A program made the position numbers and the translations under genes. A model generated the notes under the pieces. That model did no database searches and had not been told where the DNA came from. It saw nothing but the letters and a program-made list of their open reading frames with translations. From Ignavibacteria bacterium UBA2360 (lineage in GTDB: Bacteria > Bacteroidota > Ignavibacteria > Tepidaquicellales > OLB5): a stretch of 64,000 bases of DNA. The stretch spans positions 124,001-188,000 of the forward strand of contig DDTQ01000006.1 in assembly GCA_002344125.1 (NCBI GenBank). The letters run 5' to 3'. This document shows, piece by piece, positions 36,439-44,940 of this stretch (positions are counted from its first letter, which is position 1; the number at the start of each line of letters is the position of its first letter).

Positions 36439-37800
36439 TTACAATTCCTTTACAACTGATTCGATTACATCAAGACCCTCATCGATCTGCGCTTTTGTGA
36501 TATTTAGCGATGGGCGGAAGCGTATGCTTCTATCGCCGCAGCCAAGCAGTATCACGTTCTTTTCGAATATCTTCGCAACAGCTTTGCCTCTTAGCTCGCC
36601 ATTGGGGAGATCGATGGCTGCGAATAAGCCTTTGCCCCTTGCATTGCTGAGCATTGCGGGATACTTCTGCTGCATATCGGTAAGCTTGCCGAGTAAATGC
36701 GCGCCAACATTTGCGGCGTTTTCAACAAGGTTATCTTCCTTAATGATCTCGAGATATTTTTTGAAACGAATCATATCAACAATGTTGCCGCCCCAGGTGG
36801 AGTTTATCCTGCTTGAGGTATGGAACACGTTTTCAGGTATCTCATCAACTCTATCGGTAGCGAGAATTCCGCATACCTGTGATTTTTTACCGAATGAAAT
36901 TATATCCGGCTGCACGTAGTGCTGGTGAGCCCACCATTTACCTGTCATTCCCACGCCTGTCTGCACTTCATCAAGTATCAGCAGAATTTCATTCTCATCG
37001 CAGATCTTACGAAGCTGCCGGAAGAATTCCACCCTGAAATGATTATCGCCGCCCTCGCCCTGGATCGGTTCAAGTATAATGCATGCGATATCATCTTTGT
37101 TATCGGCTATAGCTTTGTTAATTTCAGCGATAGCCTGATTTTCGAGTTTTATAACTTCATCAAGATTGTTTTCGTTAAGGGGGAAAGTTACTTTCGGATT
37201 AGTGATCCTTGGCCAATCGAACTTGGGATATAATGCAACTTTTACGGGATCTGTGTTAGTGAGTGACATGGTGTAACCTGTACGTCCATGGAAAGCCTGT
37301 TTAAAATGAATTACCTTGTGTCCTTTTTCTTTTGTGTAACCCTTTTTGAAGTTCTTGCGAACCTTCCAGTCAAATGCGGTTTTAAGAGCGTTTTCTACAG
37401 CGAGTCCGCCGCCTTCAATAAAGAACGCGTATTTGAAGTAAGAGGGGATGGCAGTTTCAAAGAATGTTTTAACAAAATCAGCGAACTCAGCGTAATAGAT
37501 ATCGCTGTTGGAAGGTTTGTTAAGCGCTATTTTGCCGATATGCTCAATGAAAGCCTGATTATTCATCTTGGGGTGATTCATACCCACCGGATTTGAAGCT
37601 ACGAAAGAAAAAAGATCAAGATATGGTCGGTTATTACGCGCCTCATATATATATACACCCTGTGATTTCTCCAGGTCCATTACTATATCAAGCCCATCAA
37701 CGTTAATGTAATTCTTTAATGTAGCCAATACATGGTTAGGGTGAATTGCATTTACGGCTTCAGGTCTTGTCATGTTTGTTTTTGTTATTACGTTATCCAT
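36439..37800 (-). CDS. lat: L-lysine 6-transaminase
   Basis: PLP enzyme moving the epsilon-amino group of lysine to 2-oxoglutarate; 453 aa. N-terminal IHPNHVLATLKNYINVDGLD and DLFSFVASNPVGMNHPK are characteristic of Lat rather than ornithine aminotransferase. The PLP region reads ILDEVQTGVGMTGKWWAH, then DIISFGKKSQVCG, with the Schiff-base lysine in FGKK near residue 300. Start ATG at 37800 with AAAGGAG upstream. Its product feeds lysine catabolism; a glutaryl-CoA-dehydrogenase-like gene lies at 59520. Confidence 0.92.
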   Translation of the reverse strand: MDNVITKTNMTRPEAVNAIHPNHVLATLKNYINVDGLDIVMDLEKSQGVYIYEARNNRPYLDLFSFVASNPVGMNHPKMNNQAFIEHIGKIALNKPSNSDIYYAEFADFVKTFFETAIPSYFKYAFFIEGGGLAVENALKTAFDWKVRKNFKKGYTKEKGHKVIHFKQAFHGRTGYTMSLTNTDPVKVALYPKFDWPRITNPKVTFPLNENNLDEVIKLENQAIAEINKAIADNKDDIACIILEPIQGEGGDNHFRVEFFRQLRKICDENEILLILDEVQTGVGMTGKWWAHQHYVQPDIISFGKKSQVCGILATDRVDEIPENVFHTSSRINSTWGGNIVDMIRFKKYLEIIKEDNLVENAANVGAHLLGKLTDMQQKYPAMLSNARGKGLFAAIDLPNGELRGKAVAKIFEKNVILLGCGDRSIRFRPSLNITKAQIDEGLDVIESVVKEL

Positions 37801-37920
37801 TACCTTGCGTCTCCTTTCGTTTTCGAAACATCAGCTCATTATTTAAGAGCCTTGTTATTTTGTTGTGTGAAGCAAAAAATTATGTTAATATTGCACAGAG
37901 AGGAATTTCTGTGCTGCCAA

Positions 37921-38919
37921 TCATTTTCCCTTTAAGTACTCTTCGGCTATCTGCACGGCGTTTGTGGCGGCGCCTTTTCTTACGTTATCTGAAACTATCC
38001 AAAGGTTGATGCCGTGTTTAACGGAATCATCTTTCCTTATCCTGCCAACAAATACATCGTCTTTTTCAGCCGCGTTCATTGGCATGGGGTACAGATTCTG
38101 TGAAGGTTCATCAGTTACTGTAACGCCTTTTGCCGCGTTCAGAATTTCTTTTACTTCTTCGGGTGATACTTTTTTATCAAACTCTATGTTGACCGATTCG
38201 CCATGCCCTGTTAATGTAGGTATCCTGACACATGTTGCGGTGATTGCAAGATCTTTTTTGCCCATAATTTTGCGTGATTCATTTATCATCTTCAGCTCTT
38301 CGCGTGTATAATTGTCATCAAAGAACACATCAATGTGCGGGATAGCGTTGTGCGCTATCCTGTGCGGAAAAGGGGAGTGCTCGTACTGTTCTATGCTGCG
38401 AAGCTCGGTTTCAAGAGCGGTAATACCTTTATTACCCGCGCCGGAAACACTCTGGTAAGTTGAAACAACTACGCGTTTTATCTTAAATGCAGCATCAAGC
38501 GGTTTCAAAACAGTTACAAGCTGTATAGTCGAACAGTTTGGATTGGCAATTATGCCCTTGTTCCTGAACATATCCTGTCTGTTCACTTCGGGTACTACCA
38601 GGGGAACATCTTCCTGCATTCTGAAAGCGGAGCTGTTATCTATCACAATTGCGCCATCAGCGGCAGCTTTGGGAGCCCATTCACGTGATACTGATGCGCC
38701 AGCGGAAAAGAAAGCGAATTCGAGATTTTTGAATATATGCGGTTCAAGTTTGCTGAGTCTGAAGGTTTTACCTTTGATGTTGAGCTCCTTGCCCGCATTA
38801 GCATCGCTGGCAATTGCAACTACCTTCCCGACTTCAAAATTTCTTTCCTGGATAATTTCCAGTATCTTGCGGCCCACAAGGCCGCTTGCGCCTACTACTG
38901 CAATATCGTGTAATCTCAT
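37921..38919 (-). CDS. asd: Aspartate-semialdehyde dehydrogenase
   Basis: NADPH-dependent reduction of aspartyl phosphate, shared by lysine, threonine, methionine and diaminopimelate synthesis; 332 aa. Rossmann start VGASGLVGRKILEII; catalytic C129 in NPNCSTIQL; active-site His in RIPTLTGHGESV. Its ATG overlaps the purM stop by one base (TAATG), so it is translationally coupled to purM. Confidence 0.95.
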   Translation of the reverse strand: MRLHDIAVVGASGLVGRKILEIIQERNFEVGKVVAIASDANAGKELNIKGKTFRLSKLEPHIFKNLEFAFFSAGASVSREWAPKAAADGAIVIDNSSAFRMQEDVPLVVPEVNRQDMFRNKGIIANPNCSTIQLVTVLKPLDAAFKIKRVVVSTYQSVSGAGNKGITALETELRSIEQYEHSPFPHRIAHNAIPHIDVFFDDNYTREELKMINESRKIMGKKDLAITATCVRIPTLTGHGESVNIEFDKKVSPEEVKEILNAAKGVTVTDEPSQNLYPMPMNAAEKDDVFVGRIRKDDSVKHGINLWIVSDNVRKGAATNAVQIAEEYLKGK

Positions 38920-39914
38920 TATTCTGTAATCTCTCCGATAATATGATTTTTAATTTTTTGTTTCTTAAGCTGCTCTGTTATCGCTTTCGCATTTTTTTTG
39001 TTTACAATGAATATCAAACCAATTCCCATGTTAAAGACCTTACGCATTTCACTGTCACTTATCCTGCCGGTACGCTGTATCAGCCCGAATATCGGGTTCG
39101 GCTTCCATGCGTTCCAGTCTATTTTGATCTTAAGGTGTTTGGGTACAACCCTTTTTGTGTTGCCAAGTATTCCGCCGCCTGTGATATGACTTATGGAATT
39201 AACTTTGAATTTTTTAGTTACTAACTGTATCTCTTTTAAGTAAGACCTGTGAACCTTTAATAGTTCTTTAGCTAAAGTGCCCTTAAGTTCAGTTATATAT
39301 TTATTTAAGCTGTATTTTTTAAGTAAAACATTCCTAGCAAGTGAGTAGCCGTTTGTGTGGAGTCCGCTGCTTGGCAGACCGATTAGAACATCGCCGGCTT
39401 TCACATTTTTTTTATCTATGATATTACCGCGCTCAACAGCGCCAATTATAGTACCTGCTACGTCGTAATCATTTTTAGCATAGAGTCCGGGCATTTCGGC
39501 GGTTTCACCGCCTATTAGGGCAGCGCCGTTAGCTTTGCAGCCGCGAACGAGTCCTTTTACTATATCAACCGCTGTTTTTGAGCTTAATTTACCAAATGCC
39601 ATGTAATCCAGGAAGAATAGGGGCGTTGCACCGCAAACTGCGATATCGTTAACACAGTGATTAACCAGGTCTTCGCCAATTGTATCATGCTTTTTGGCAG
39701 AAACAGCTATCTTCAGCTTGGTTCCAACTCCATCTGTGCTGGCAACAAAAACGGGATTTTTGAATGATTTTGGCACATTGAAAAAAGCCCCAAAATTGCC
39801 AATTCCGCTCAAAACACCATTATTAAAGGTCTTTTTGACAAGAGGTTTAATCTTCTCAACAAACCTGTCACCTTCAGAAATATTAACGCCAGCGGCTGAA
39901 TAAGTTGATTTCAT
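38919..39914 (-). CDS. purM: Phosphoribosylformylglycinamidine cyclo-ligase
   Basis: AIR synthetase of purine biosynthesis; 331 aa. Family segments: STYSAAGVNISEGDRFVEKI, VASTDGVGTKLKIA, VNDIAVCGATPLFFLDYMAF, GGETAEMPGLY and HITGGGILGN. The ATG at 39914 lies only 4 nt downstream of an exact promoter, so the mRNA may be leaderless; a TTG two codons upstream would lie upstream of the predicted transcript start. Confidence 0.95.
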   Translation of the reverse strand: MKSTYSAAGVNISEGDRFVEKIKPLVKKTFNNGVLSGIGNFGAFFNVPKSFKNPVFVASTDGVGTKLKIAVSAKKHDTIGEDLVNHCVNDIAVCGATPLFFLDYMAFGKLSSKTAVDIVKGLVRGCKANGAALIGGETAEMPGLYAKNDYDVAGTIIGAVERGNIIDKKNVKAGDVLIGLPSSGLHTNGYSLARNVLLKKYSLNKYITELKGTLAKELLKVHRSYLKEIQLVTKKFKVNSISHITGGGILGNTKRVVPKHLKIKIDWNAWKPNPIFGLIQRTGRISDSEMRKVFNMGIGLIFIVNKKNAKAITEQLKKQKIKNHIIGEITE

Positions 39915-39917
39915 TTG

Positions 39918-39948
39918 CAAATATACCCAAAATTGCCAATATTAACAA
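39918..39948 (-). promoter_or_regulatory. Bacteroidetes-type promoter of purM-asd (possibly leaderless)
   Basis: Exact TTG-N20-TATATTTG. With the usual 4-5 nt between the -7 box and the start site, transcription would begin at or next to the A of the purM ATG. Confidence 0.7.
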
Positions 39949-40130
39949 TCCCAGAAAATGCTCATAATAGCCTATTTTTGCCACTTTTGCGGTTTAAAGT
40001 GTTTAAAGTGCATTAGTGTTAGTAGTGTTTTCAGGTATTTTTAGATCATCTGAATAAAATAACGGTTTGTAGTGAGTGATATATTAAGAAATCACGGTAT
40101 TTTTGAGGAACATTAAACTAACAAAAAGAC

Positions 40131-40379
40131 GTGAGAGCAGGCGAAAACAAAATCGTATTCACAAAAGAAGAAGCAGAAGCGGGGAGAGAAAAAATTAAGC
40201 AATTTAAGATCAACATCTCAAAAGTTATAACCGATGAGGCGTGGAAGCATTTTCCGGAGCTTTCGAAGCTCGAACTTGAAAAGTTCGTGCTGTTCCAGGA
40301 AATAGTTAACAACGTTTCAGACGACCTGACTTTTAAGATCAACAATCTTTCGGGTAAAACGAACCGCAAAACAGCTTAA
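40131..40379 (+). CDS. Small conserved-looking hypothetical protein
   Basis: 82 aa, charged and helical (VFTKEEAEAGREKIKQFKIN, HFPELSKLELEKFVLFQEIV). The only start is GTG at 40131, right after an in-frame stop; GAGGAA lies 20 nt upstream, too far for an ideal site. It is followed by a good terminator, which supports a transcribed gene. The antisense strand also has an open frame, but its composition looks like a shadow. Confidence 0.55.
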   Translation: MRAGENKIVFTKEEAEAGREKIKQFKINISKVITDEAWKHFPELSKLELEKFVLFQEIVNNVSDDLTFKINNLSGKTNRKTA

Positions 40380-40416
40380 TTTTTTCCATATTTCTTCTTG
40401 GGTAAAACCGCATTTT

Positions 40417-40449
40417 AAACGGGGATAGAATTTCTATCCCCGTTTTTTT
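40417..40449 (+). terminator. Rho-independent terminator
   Basis: Stem AAACGGGGATAG/CTATCCCCGTTT, 5-nt loop, then nine or so T; 37 bp after the stop of the 82-aa gene. Confidence 0.9.
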
Positions 40450-40532
40450 TATATATCTTTCAGTGCACCAGATGAAAAACAAATGTGATAATTTTTCCTG
40501 TGCAGCCCGAATGTTTTTTTAAAATATTGTTG

Positions 40533-40540
40533 TAATTTTG
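40533..40540 (+). promoter_or_regulatory. Candidate -7 box of the 268-aa membrane protein gene
   Basis: TAATTTTG matches TAnnTTTG; no clear TTG 20 bp upstream. The AGGAGG site and ATG follow within 30 bp. Confidence 0.4.
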
Positions 40541-40568
40541 TATAAATAATTCAGGAGGAAAAATTTAA

Positions 40569-41375
40569 ATGAAAATGAATTGGGGAATGTGGATCGGGCT
40601 GGGCGGGGCAGCTATTGGTCTTATAGTTGGCATAGGGGCGGTTGTGGCTACCAAGGCTTGGTTTGCCCTTGCTATTATGGCTGTTGTGATAGGAATAATG
40701 GGAACAGTATTCTGGAAGGTATTATTCGGTCCCATGGTGCTAAGCCGCAGGCTCGCAAAATCAGGTTACGCAACCAGTGCGAGAGTAGTTGAGGTGAGTG
40801 ATACAGGTGTTACAGTCAACAACGCGCCGCAAGTTAAGATGCTGCTTGAAGTGACTCCGCCCAACGGCACTACTTATCTTGTGGAGACAAAACAGCTGAT
40901 ATCAAGACTGCAAACGGCAATGTACCAGCCTGGAAGTATGATCCCCGTACTAATTGACCTGAACGATAAGAACAGTATTGTAATTAATTATGAAGGCGAA
41001 GCCGGTGCCGGGGGCGGGCAGAGCGGGAACGGAAATTTAACTTCTGTACCCACGGGGCCATGGGCAGGTATGCCTGTTGCTGAGGCTGAAAGAAAGCTTT
41101 TTGATAACGACGCGAGGAATAAGGAGCTGCTTAAATATGGAATATCATCAAAAGCTATAGTAACCAAATATACGTGGCTTGGTATCTATGTGAATGGTAA
41201 TAATCCGGCGGTTGAGCTTGAAGCGCAGGTTCTGCCGGTTGATAAACCGGCTTTCGGCGCAAAAATGATAGGTGTAATTATGGAACAGTCGGTTTCAAAA
41301 TTCCAGGCGGGTGAAGAAATATACGTTAAATATGATCCGGCTAATACTTCAAAGGTGACAATAGAACATTCATGA
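40569..41375 (+). CDS. Membrane protein with a duplicated beta-rich domain
   Basis: 268 aa. Two N-terminal transmembrane helices (about 8-28 and 32-52) are followed by two similar segments, about 65-130 and 190-265. Each has a pattern like A-x-V-x-x-x-x-x-TG/W-x-x-VNxxP-x-V-x-L-x-x-x-V and ends in a PG/GE-x-I-x-V-x-x-D element (SMIPVLIDLNDKNSIVINY and EEIYVKYDPANTSKVTI). This suggests an internal duplication of a small OB/DUF3592-like fold; the name is tentative. An AGGAGG site precedes the ATG. Confidence 0.7.
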   Translation: MKMNWGMWIGLGGAAIGLIVGIGAVVATKAWFALAIMAVVIGIMGTVFWKVLFGPMVLSRRLAKSGYATSARVVEVSDTGVTVNNAPQVKMLLEVTPPNGTTYLVETKQLISRLQTAMYQPGSMIPVLIDLNDKNSIVINYEGEAGAGGGQSGNGNLTSVPTGPWAGMPVAEAERKLFDNDARNKELLKYGISSKAIVTKYTWLGIYVNGNNPAVELEAQVLPVDKPAFGAKMIGVIMEQSVSKFQAGEEIYVKYDPANTSKVTIEHS

Positions 41376-41544
41376 GCGCGTAAAGCATAACTTGTTTATA
41401 TTTAATATAATTAACTTGCATCATTTCTACTGTTTTAACGGTAGTTGGGAAGTCCTGTAACCAGATAGCAATTGATGTGCCATAGAACATAAAAATATAA
41501 AACTCTCAGTTAATGAATTTAGAAGATAGGATCGTATTTTTGTT

Positions 41545-41660
41545 AAGTGTTTGATGCTGAACAGGGGTAAAGCACAAACACTTGTAAGCAAACAACTGTG
41601 ACTGCGTTTTCAGGGGGGAATGCAGACTGAATTGGCGGGTTCTATGAACCCGCTTTTTTA
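41545..41660 (+). ncRNA. Candidate small RNA, about 115 nt
   Basis: Noncoding interval with the parts of an independent transcript. A -7 box TATTTTTG at 41535-41542 puts the start near 41547. Hairpin 1 is AAGTGTTTG-a-TGCT/AGCA-CAAACACTT (41545-41583). Hairpin 2 is CTGCGTTTTC/GGGAATGCAG with an AGGG loop (41602-41625). The third is a terminator, GCGGGTTC/GAACCCGC plus six T (41635-41660). It does not match the SRP, 6S or riboswitch consensus sequences I could recall. The next gene has its own -7 box after the terminator, so a leader role is less likely. Confidence 0.5.
41635..41660 (+). terminator. Rho-independent terminator of the candidate small RNA
   Basis: Stem GCGGGTTC/GAACCCGC, 3-nt loop, T6-A-T3 tail. 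Confidence 0.85.
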
Positions 41661-41676
41661 TTTGGCATAGTTTCTA

Positions 41677-41684
41677 TAAATTTG
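41677..41684 (+). promoter_or_regulatory. Candidate -7 box of the DinB-family gene
   Basis: TAAATTTG lies between the terminator and the ATG at 41707; the -33 position falls in the terminator T run (TTT). Predicted start near 41690. Confidence 0.45.
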
Positions 41685-41706
41685 TAAAACCAATAAAAAA
41701 AATACC

Positions 41707-42216
41707 ATGAAATATACTACACTCAACGAGTTTTTAGCTGACTGGAATTTTGAGAGTTCAGCTACATTAAAAGTATTAAACGAACTTACAGATAGCTCCT
41801 TAGAGCAAAAGGTAACGCCTGACGGCAGATCACTTGGCTTTATAGGGTGGCACCTGACGGAAACATTGGGCGAAATGATGGGTAAAACCGGGCTAAAGGT
41901 GTTTACCCCTGACCATGAATCAGGTCACTGGAACATGAACAAAGCCGCTGACCTTAAGGAGTGTTACAAACATGCATCGGATTCACTGGTTGAAAAGCTT
42001 AAAAGCGAGTGGAATGACGGCACGCTGGATATAGAAGACGATATGTACGGCGAAAAGTGGAAACGCGGTGTAACATTAAATATACTTATAACGCACCAGG
42101 CACATCACAGGGGACAGATGACGGTTTTAATGCGCCAGGCTGGACTCAAAGTGCCCGGATTCTACGGACCAAGCAAAGAAGAGTGGATAGCTTTCGGGAT
42201 GGAACCGTTAAAATAA
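41707..42216 (+). CDS. DinB-family protein
   Basis: 169 aa four-helix-bundle protein of the DinB/YfiT-like superfamily, commonly thiol- or metal-dependent transferases. Putative metal ligands are seen as the His in GWHLTETL and the paired His in THQAHHRGQMTVLMRQAG, matching the family's H...HxxxH layout; the tail GPSKEEWIAFGMEPLK is typical. The exact substrate is unknown. It stands alone before a secreted hypothetical protein. Confidence 0.82.
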   Translation: MKYTTLNEFLADWNFESSATLKVLNELTDSSLEQKVTPDGRSLGFIGWHLTETLGEMMGKTGLKVFTPDHESGHWNMNKAADLKECYKHASDSLVEKLKSEWNDGTLDIEDDMYGEKWKRGVTLNILITHQAHHRGQMTVLMRQAGLKVPGFYGPSKEEWIAFGMEPLK

Positions 42217-42224
42217 AAAGCTAA

Positions 42225-42761
42225 ATGACAAATGTCAAAATCCAAATGTCAAAATGGGCGTTCTTAATATTCCTATTGAATGTTTCGTTGTTTGCGCAGA
42301 TCGATAATTCATGGTTGGGTAAGTGGAGCGGTGAATTGTTTATTTTCGGGCAGCCCGGGATTGAAAAGCTGAGCACAATCCACATGGAATTACACATTAG
42401 CGAAACTGATTCCGCAAATGTGTGTAACTGGAGGATCATTTATAAGGATTCCGCCAATGATGACAGGAAATATTTATTAAGAACAATTGACCAGGCTAAA
42501 GGAAGATACGTAATAGATGAAAAGGACGGAATTTTGCTTGAAGCAAATCTGCTTGGGAATGCTTTGATAAGCCGGTTTGATATTGGAGGCTCACTGCTTG
42601 AGGCCCAATACACTTTGCTGGAAGACAGGATTGTTTTTGAAGTAACAGTTAGTTCGGTTAATCCTGTTTCAACTTCTGAAAGTCAACTGGTTCAGGGTGA
42701 AGTGAGATCATACACAGTAACAAATTACCAAAGAGCTAATTTATTTAAAGTACTTAACTAA
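42225..42761 (+). CDS. Secreted hypothetical protein
   Basis: 178 aa with a signal peptide (MSKWAFLIFLLNVSLFA, cleavage near FAQ). The start could be the ATG at 42225 or, more signal-like, at 42246. The mature part begins IDNSWLGKWSGELFIF and is beta-rich, reminiscent of small lipocalin-like exported proteins. No domain was recognised. Its stop overlaps that of the convergent ctlX gene by 4 bp. Confidence 0.65.
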   Translation: MTNVKIQMSKWAFLIFLLNVSLFAQIDNSWLGKWSGELFIFGQPGIEKLSTIHMELHISETDSANVCNWRIIYKDSANDDRKYLLRTIDQAKGRYVIDEKDGILLEANLLGNALISRFDIGGSLLEAQYTLLEDRIVFEVTVSSVNPVSTSESQLVQGEVRSYTVTNYQRANLFKVLN

Positions 42762-43696
42762 TCTGCCTTAGGCAAAAATATTTCAGCCATCATACAGCGG
42801 GCGCTGCCGCCGCCAACGGATTCAATTGTGTTAATGCTTACTTCAACAAGCCTGCCGTACTTTTGCAGAGCTTCGATCTGGCGGTCTTCAAAATTCCACA
42901 TAGCGCTGGCTGAGAGTACAATTAACGATTCACCTTTAACATTTTTTACATTCAGTATATTCCCGCAGAAATTTTTTAGCTGGCTATAGGTGATATCGAT
43001 CACTTCAAGAGCCGAAGAGCGCAGTTTTTCAAGGACATTTTTTCTTTCGCTGCTTTCAATGCACTCGCTGCATATAACGGCAAATCCCGAACCGATACTC
43101 ATAATTACATTTGTATGATAGATAGGATCTCCGTTTTCATCATTTGCATGGAAGAAAATACGGTTACCTGAAGGGATCTTCATTTCATCGCAGTATCTAT
43201 CAAATAAAATTCTGTTTGTGCGTTCTGATTCAATAGCGTAAACGGCGTTATTTTTCCTGTCTAAAACGAGTGAGCCCGTACCTTCGAGTATCAATCCCTG
43301 TTTTTCATATTCACTGTAATCAACAAACCTTTTAATACTATATCCGGAAGACTCCATAACCTCTGTAATTGTATCTTTGCTCCGCTCAAGTCTGCGGTTT
43401 TCGCTGAGCATGGGAAAGAGCATTACAGTGCCCTCTTCGTAGGTTGCGAACCAGTTATTGGGGAACACCGCATCGGGGACATCAATTTCAGTATCGTTGC
43501 TTAATACAAGCACATCAATACCTTCGCCTGTAAGCTTTTTTATCATTCCGCCAAACTCTTCAATGGCCTTTTTGCGAAGCGTTTCCGGTTCAAACTCCGG
43601 TTTATTCTGGAACGAGTTTGAACCCGCTGTTTGCGGGTTATAACTGAATGAATCTGGTGATACCATCAATATACAGCTTGTTGTTTGCTGTGCCAT
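42758..43696 (-). CDS. ctlX: Arginine deiminase-related hydrolase CtlX
   Basis: 312 aa member of the amidinotransferase/deiminase fold, of the type found with citrulline use in Bacteroidetes. Motifs: VFPNNWFATYEEGTVMLFPM (substrate-binding Asn/Asp region), EGTGSLVLDR, the catalytic His in PIYHTNVIMSIG and the nucleophile C301 in GGGSARCMMAEIF. The exact substrate is uncertain. The downstream end converges with a secreted protein gene. It begins 5 bp after the terC stop, so the two are cotranscribed. Confidence 0.85.
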   Translation of the reverse strand: MAQQTTSCILMVSPDSFSYNPQTAGSNSFQNKPEFEPETLRKKAIEEFGGMIKKLTGEGIDVLVLSNDTEIDVPDAVFPNNWFATYEEGTVMLFPMLSENRRLERSKDTITEVMESSGYSIKRFVDYSEYEKQGLILEGTGSLVLDRKNNAVYAIESERTNRILFDRYCDEMKIPSGNRIFFHANDENGDPIYHTNVIMSIGSGFAVICSECIESSERKNVLEKLRSSALEVIDITYSQLKNFCGNILNVKNVKGESLIVLSASAMWNFEDRQIEALQKYGRLVEVSINTIESVGGGSARCMMAEIFLPKAD

Positions 43697-43701
43697 AATT
43701 T

Positions 43702-44424
43702 TTATAGAGTTTTTTCTTTGAGAACAACGGGTTTTGAGCGTTTTGATCTTATCTTAATATTTATCATTTCAACAAACACACTGAAAGCCATTGCGAAATA
43801 AATGTAACCTTTTGAAATATGCTGGTCAAAGCCTTCGGCTATGAGCACAATACCTATAAGCAGCAGGAAGCTGAGCGCGAGGATCTTAACGGTCGGGTGT
43901 TTATGAACAAAATCGCTAACCGCGCCGGCGGTGAACATCATAAATACCACCGAAACAATTACGGCGGTTATCATTACCCACAGCATATCTGTCATACCGA
44001 TAGCGGTAATTACGGAATCCAGTGAAAACACGATATCAAGTATCATTATCTGTATGATAATACCCGCGAATGAAACAACTTTTTTCCCTTTGCCATCGGT
44101 ATGTTCTTCACCTTCGAGCTTTTCGTGGATTTCGAATGTGCTCTTAGCCAGCAGGAACAGACCGCCTACAATTAAAATAATATCGCGCCCGGAAATTTCA
44201 TTTCCAATTATTGTGAAAAGGGGAGTTGTAAGTTTCATTATGAGTGAAAGTGAAAAGAGCAGCAATACTCTCATTATCATTGCCGCGGCAAGTCCAACCA
44301 TCCTTGCTTTTTTCTGTTTTTCAGGCGGCAGCTTGCCGGCTAAAATTGAAATGAAAATTATGTTATCAATACCAAGTACAATTTCGAGAGCAACCAGGGT
44401 CAGAAGCGCAATAGCTATTTCCAT
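43702..44424 (-). CDS. TerC-family integral membrane protein
   Basis: 240 aa with about seven hydrophobic helices. Family motifs: EIVLGIDNIIFISILAGKLP near residue 14, IILIVGGLFLLAKS, and DIVFSLDSVITAIGMTDML in the second half; the conserved acidic residues within membrane helices fit a metal (manganese-type) exporter role known for TerC/Alx relatives. I looked for a yybP-ykoY riboswitch upstream and did not see one. Confidence 0.88.
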   Translation of the reverse strand: MEIAIALLTLVALEIVLGIDNIIFISILAGKLPPEKQKKARMVGLAAAMIMRVLLLFSLSLIMKLTTPLFTIIGNEISGRDIILIVGGLFLLAKSTFEIHEKLEGEEHTDGKGKKVVSFAGIIIQIMILDIVFSLDSVITAIGMTDMLWVMITAVIVSVVFMMFTAGAVSDFVHKHPTVKILALSFLLLIGIVLIAEGFDQHISKGYIYFAMAFSVFVEMINIKIRSKRSKPVVLKEKTL

Positions 44425-44649
44425 AGATTATTTACCGGCCTTAAGCTTAAGTTTTATTTTTATAATACTGCAAATTACTCAAAAGCTGTAATTAAATAAA
44501 TCATAAAAACGATGTATAAGATCTGCAAAAAAAATCAGCCTCTAACTCTCTTTACTGAAAGGAGAGGGAGAACCAACAGGAATTTCCCGTGGCATGAGGA
44601 CAGAATAAAAGGAACTGCTTCCGGCATGTCTTAAAAATCACTTTTTTTC

Positions 44650-44861
44650 TCGTGCCACGAATATATGCTTCGATAGGACTAATTAAAATAAAAAGCTTGT
44701 AAATTTCTTGATTTTCATTTAACTCATTTCGTGGCACGAGTATCCATTGATTTACATTTTTGAAAATAATCGTGCCACGAAAACAGTTTCTATAGTTATG
44801 TATATTTTATTTTGATTAGTCTCTTTCTAAAAATTTCCGGATATACCTATTCGTGGCACGA
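44650..44861. repeat. Four-site TCGTGSCACGA repeat unit, copy D
   Basis: Sites at 44650 (C centre), 44730 (G centre), 44770 (C) and 44851 (G), spaced 80/40/81. Each C...G pair forms a long inverted repeat about 91 bp across. The same architecture occurs three more times at 49444-50505. Confidence 0.85.
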
Positions 44862-44917
44862 GATTATATAGCTTCTAAGAGAGGTGAGGTAACATTTCAT
44901 TTATGTTATTTGTTCAT

Positions 44918-44925
44918 TAAATTTG
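44918..44925 (+). promoter_or_regulatory. Candidate -7 box of the channel-like gene
   Basis: TAAATTTG with TTT at the -33 position; predicted start near 44930, 11 nt before the ATG. Confidence 0.4.
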
Positions 44926-44940
44926 TTAAACTTAACAGAT

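Larger units (their letters stand above)
44425..44940. other. Gene-free interval carrying one TCGTGSCACGA repeat unit
   Basis: About 515 bp between the divergent terC and channel-like genes. Apart from the repeat unit (44650-44861) and a degenerate site near 44586, nothing coding was seen. Confidence 0.7.

Noticed and set aside
40118..40369. 83-codon minus-strand frame opposite the 82-aa gene
   Set aside because: Ser/Phe/Leu-rich antisense composition; the plus-strand frame is followed by a correctly oriented terminator.
44425..44560. Manganese (yybP-ykoY) riboswitch before the TerC gene
   Set aside because: The characteristic paired conserved loops were not found on the transcribed strand.
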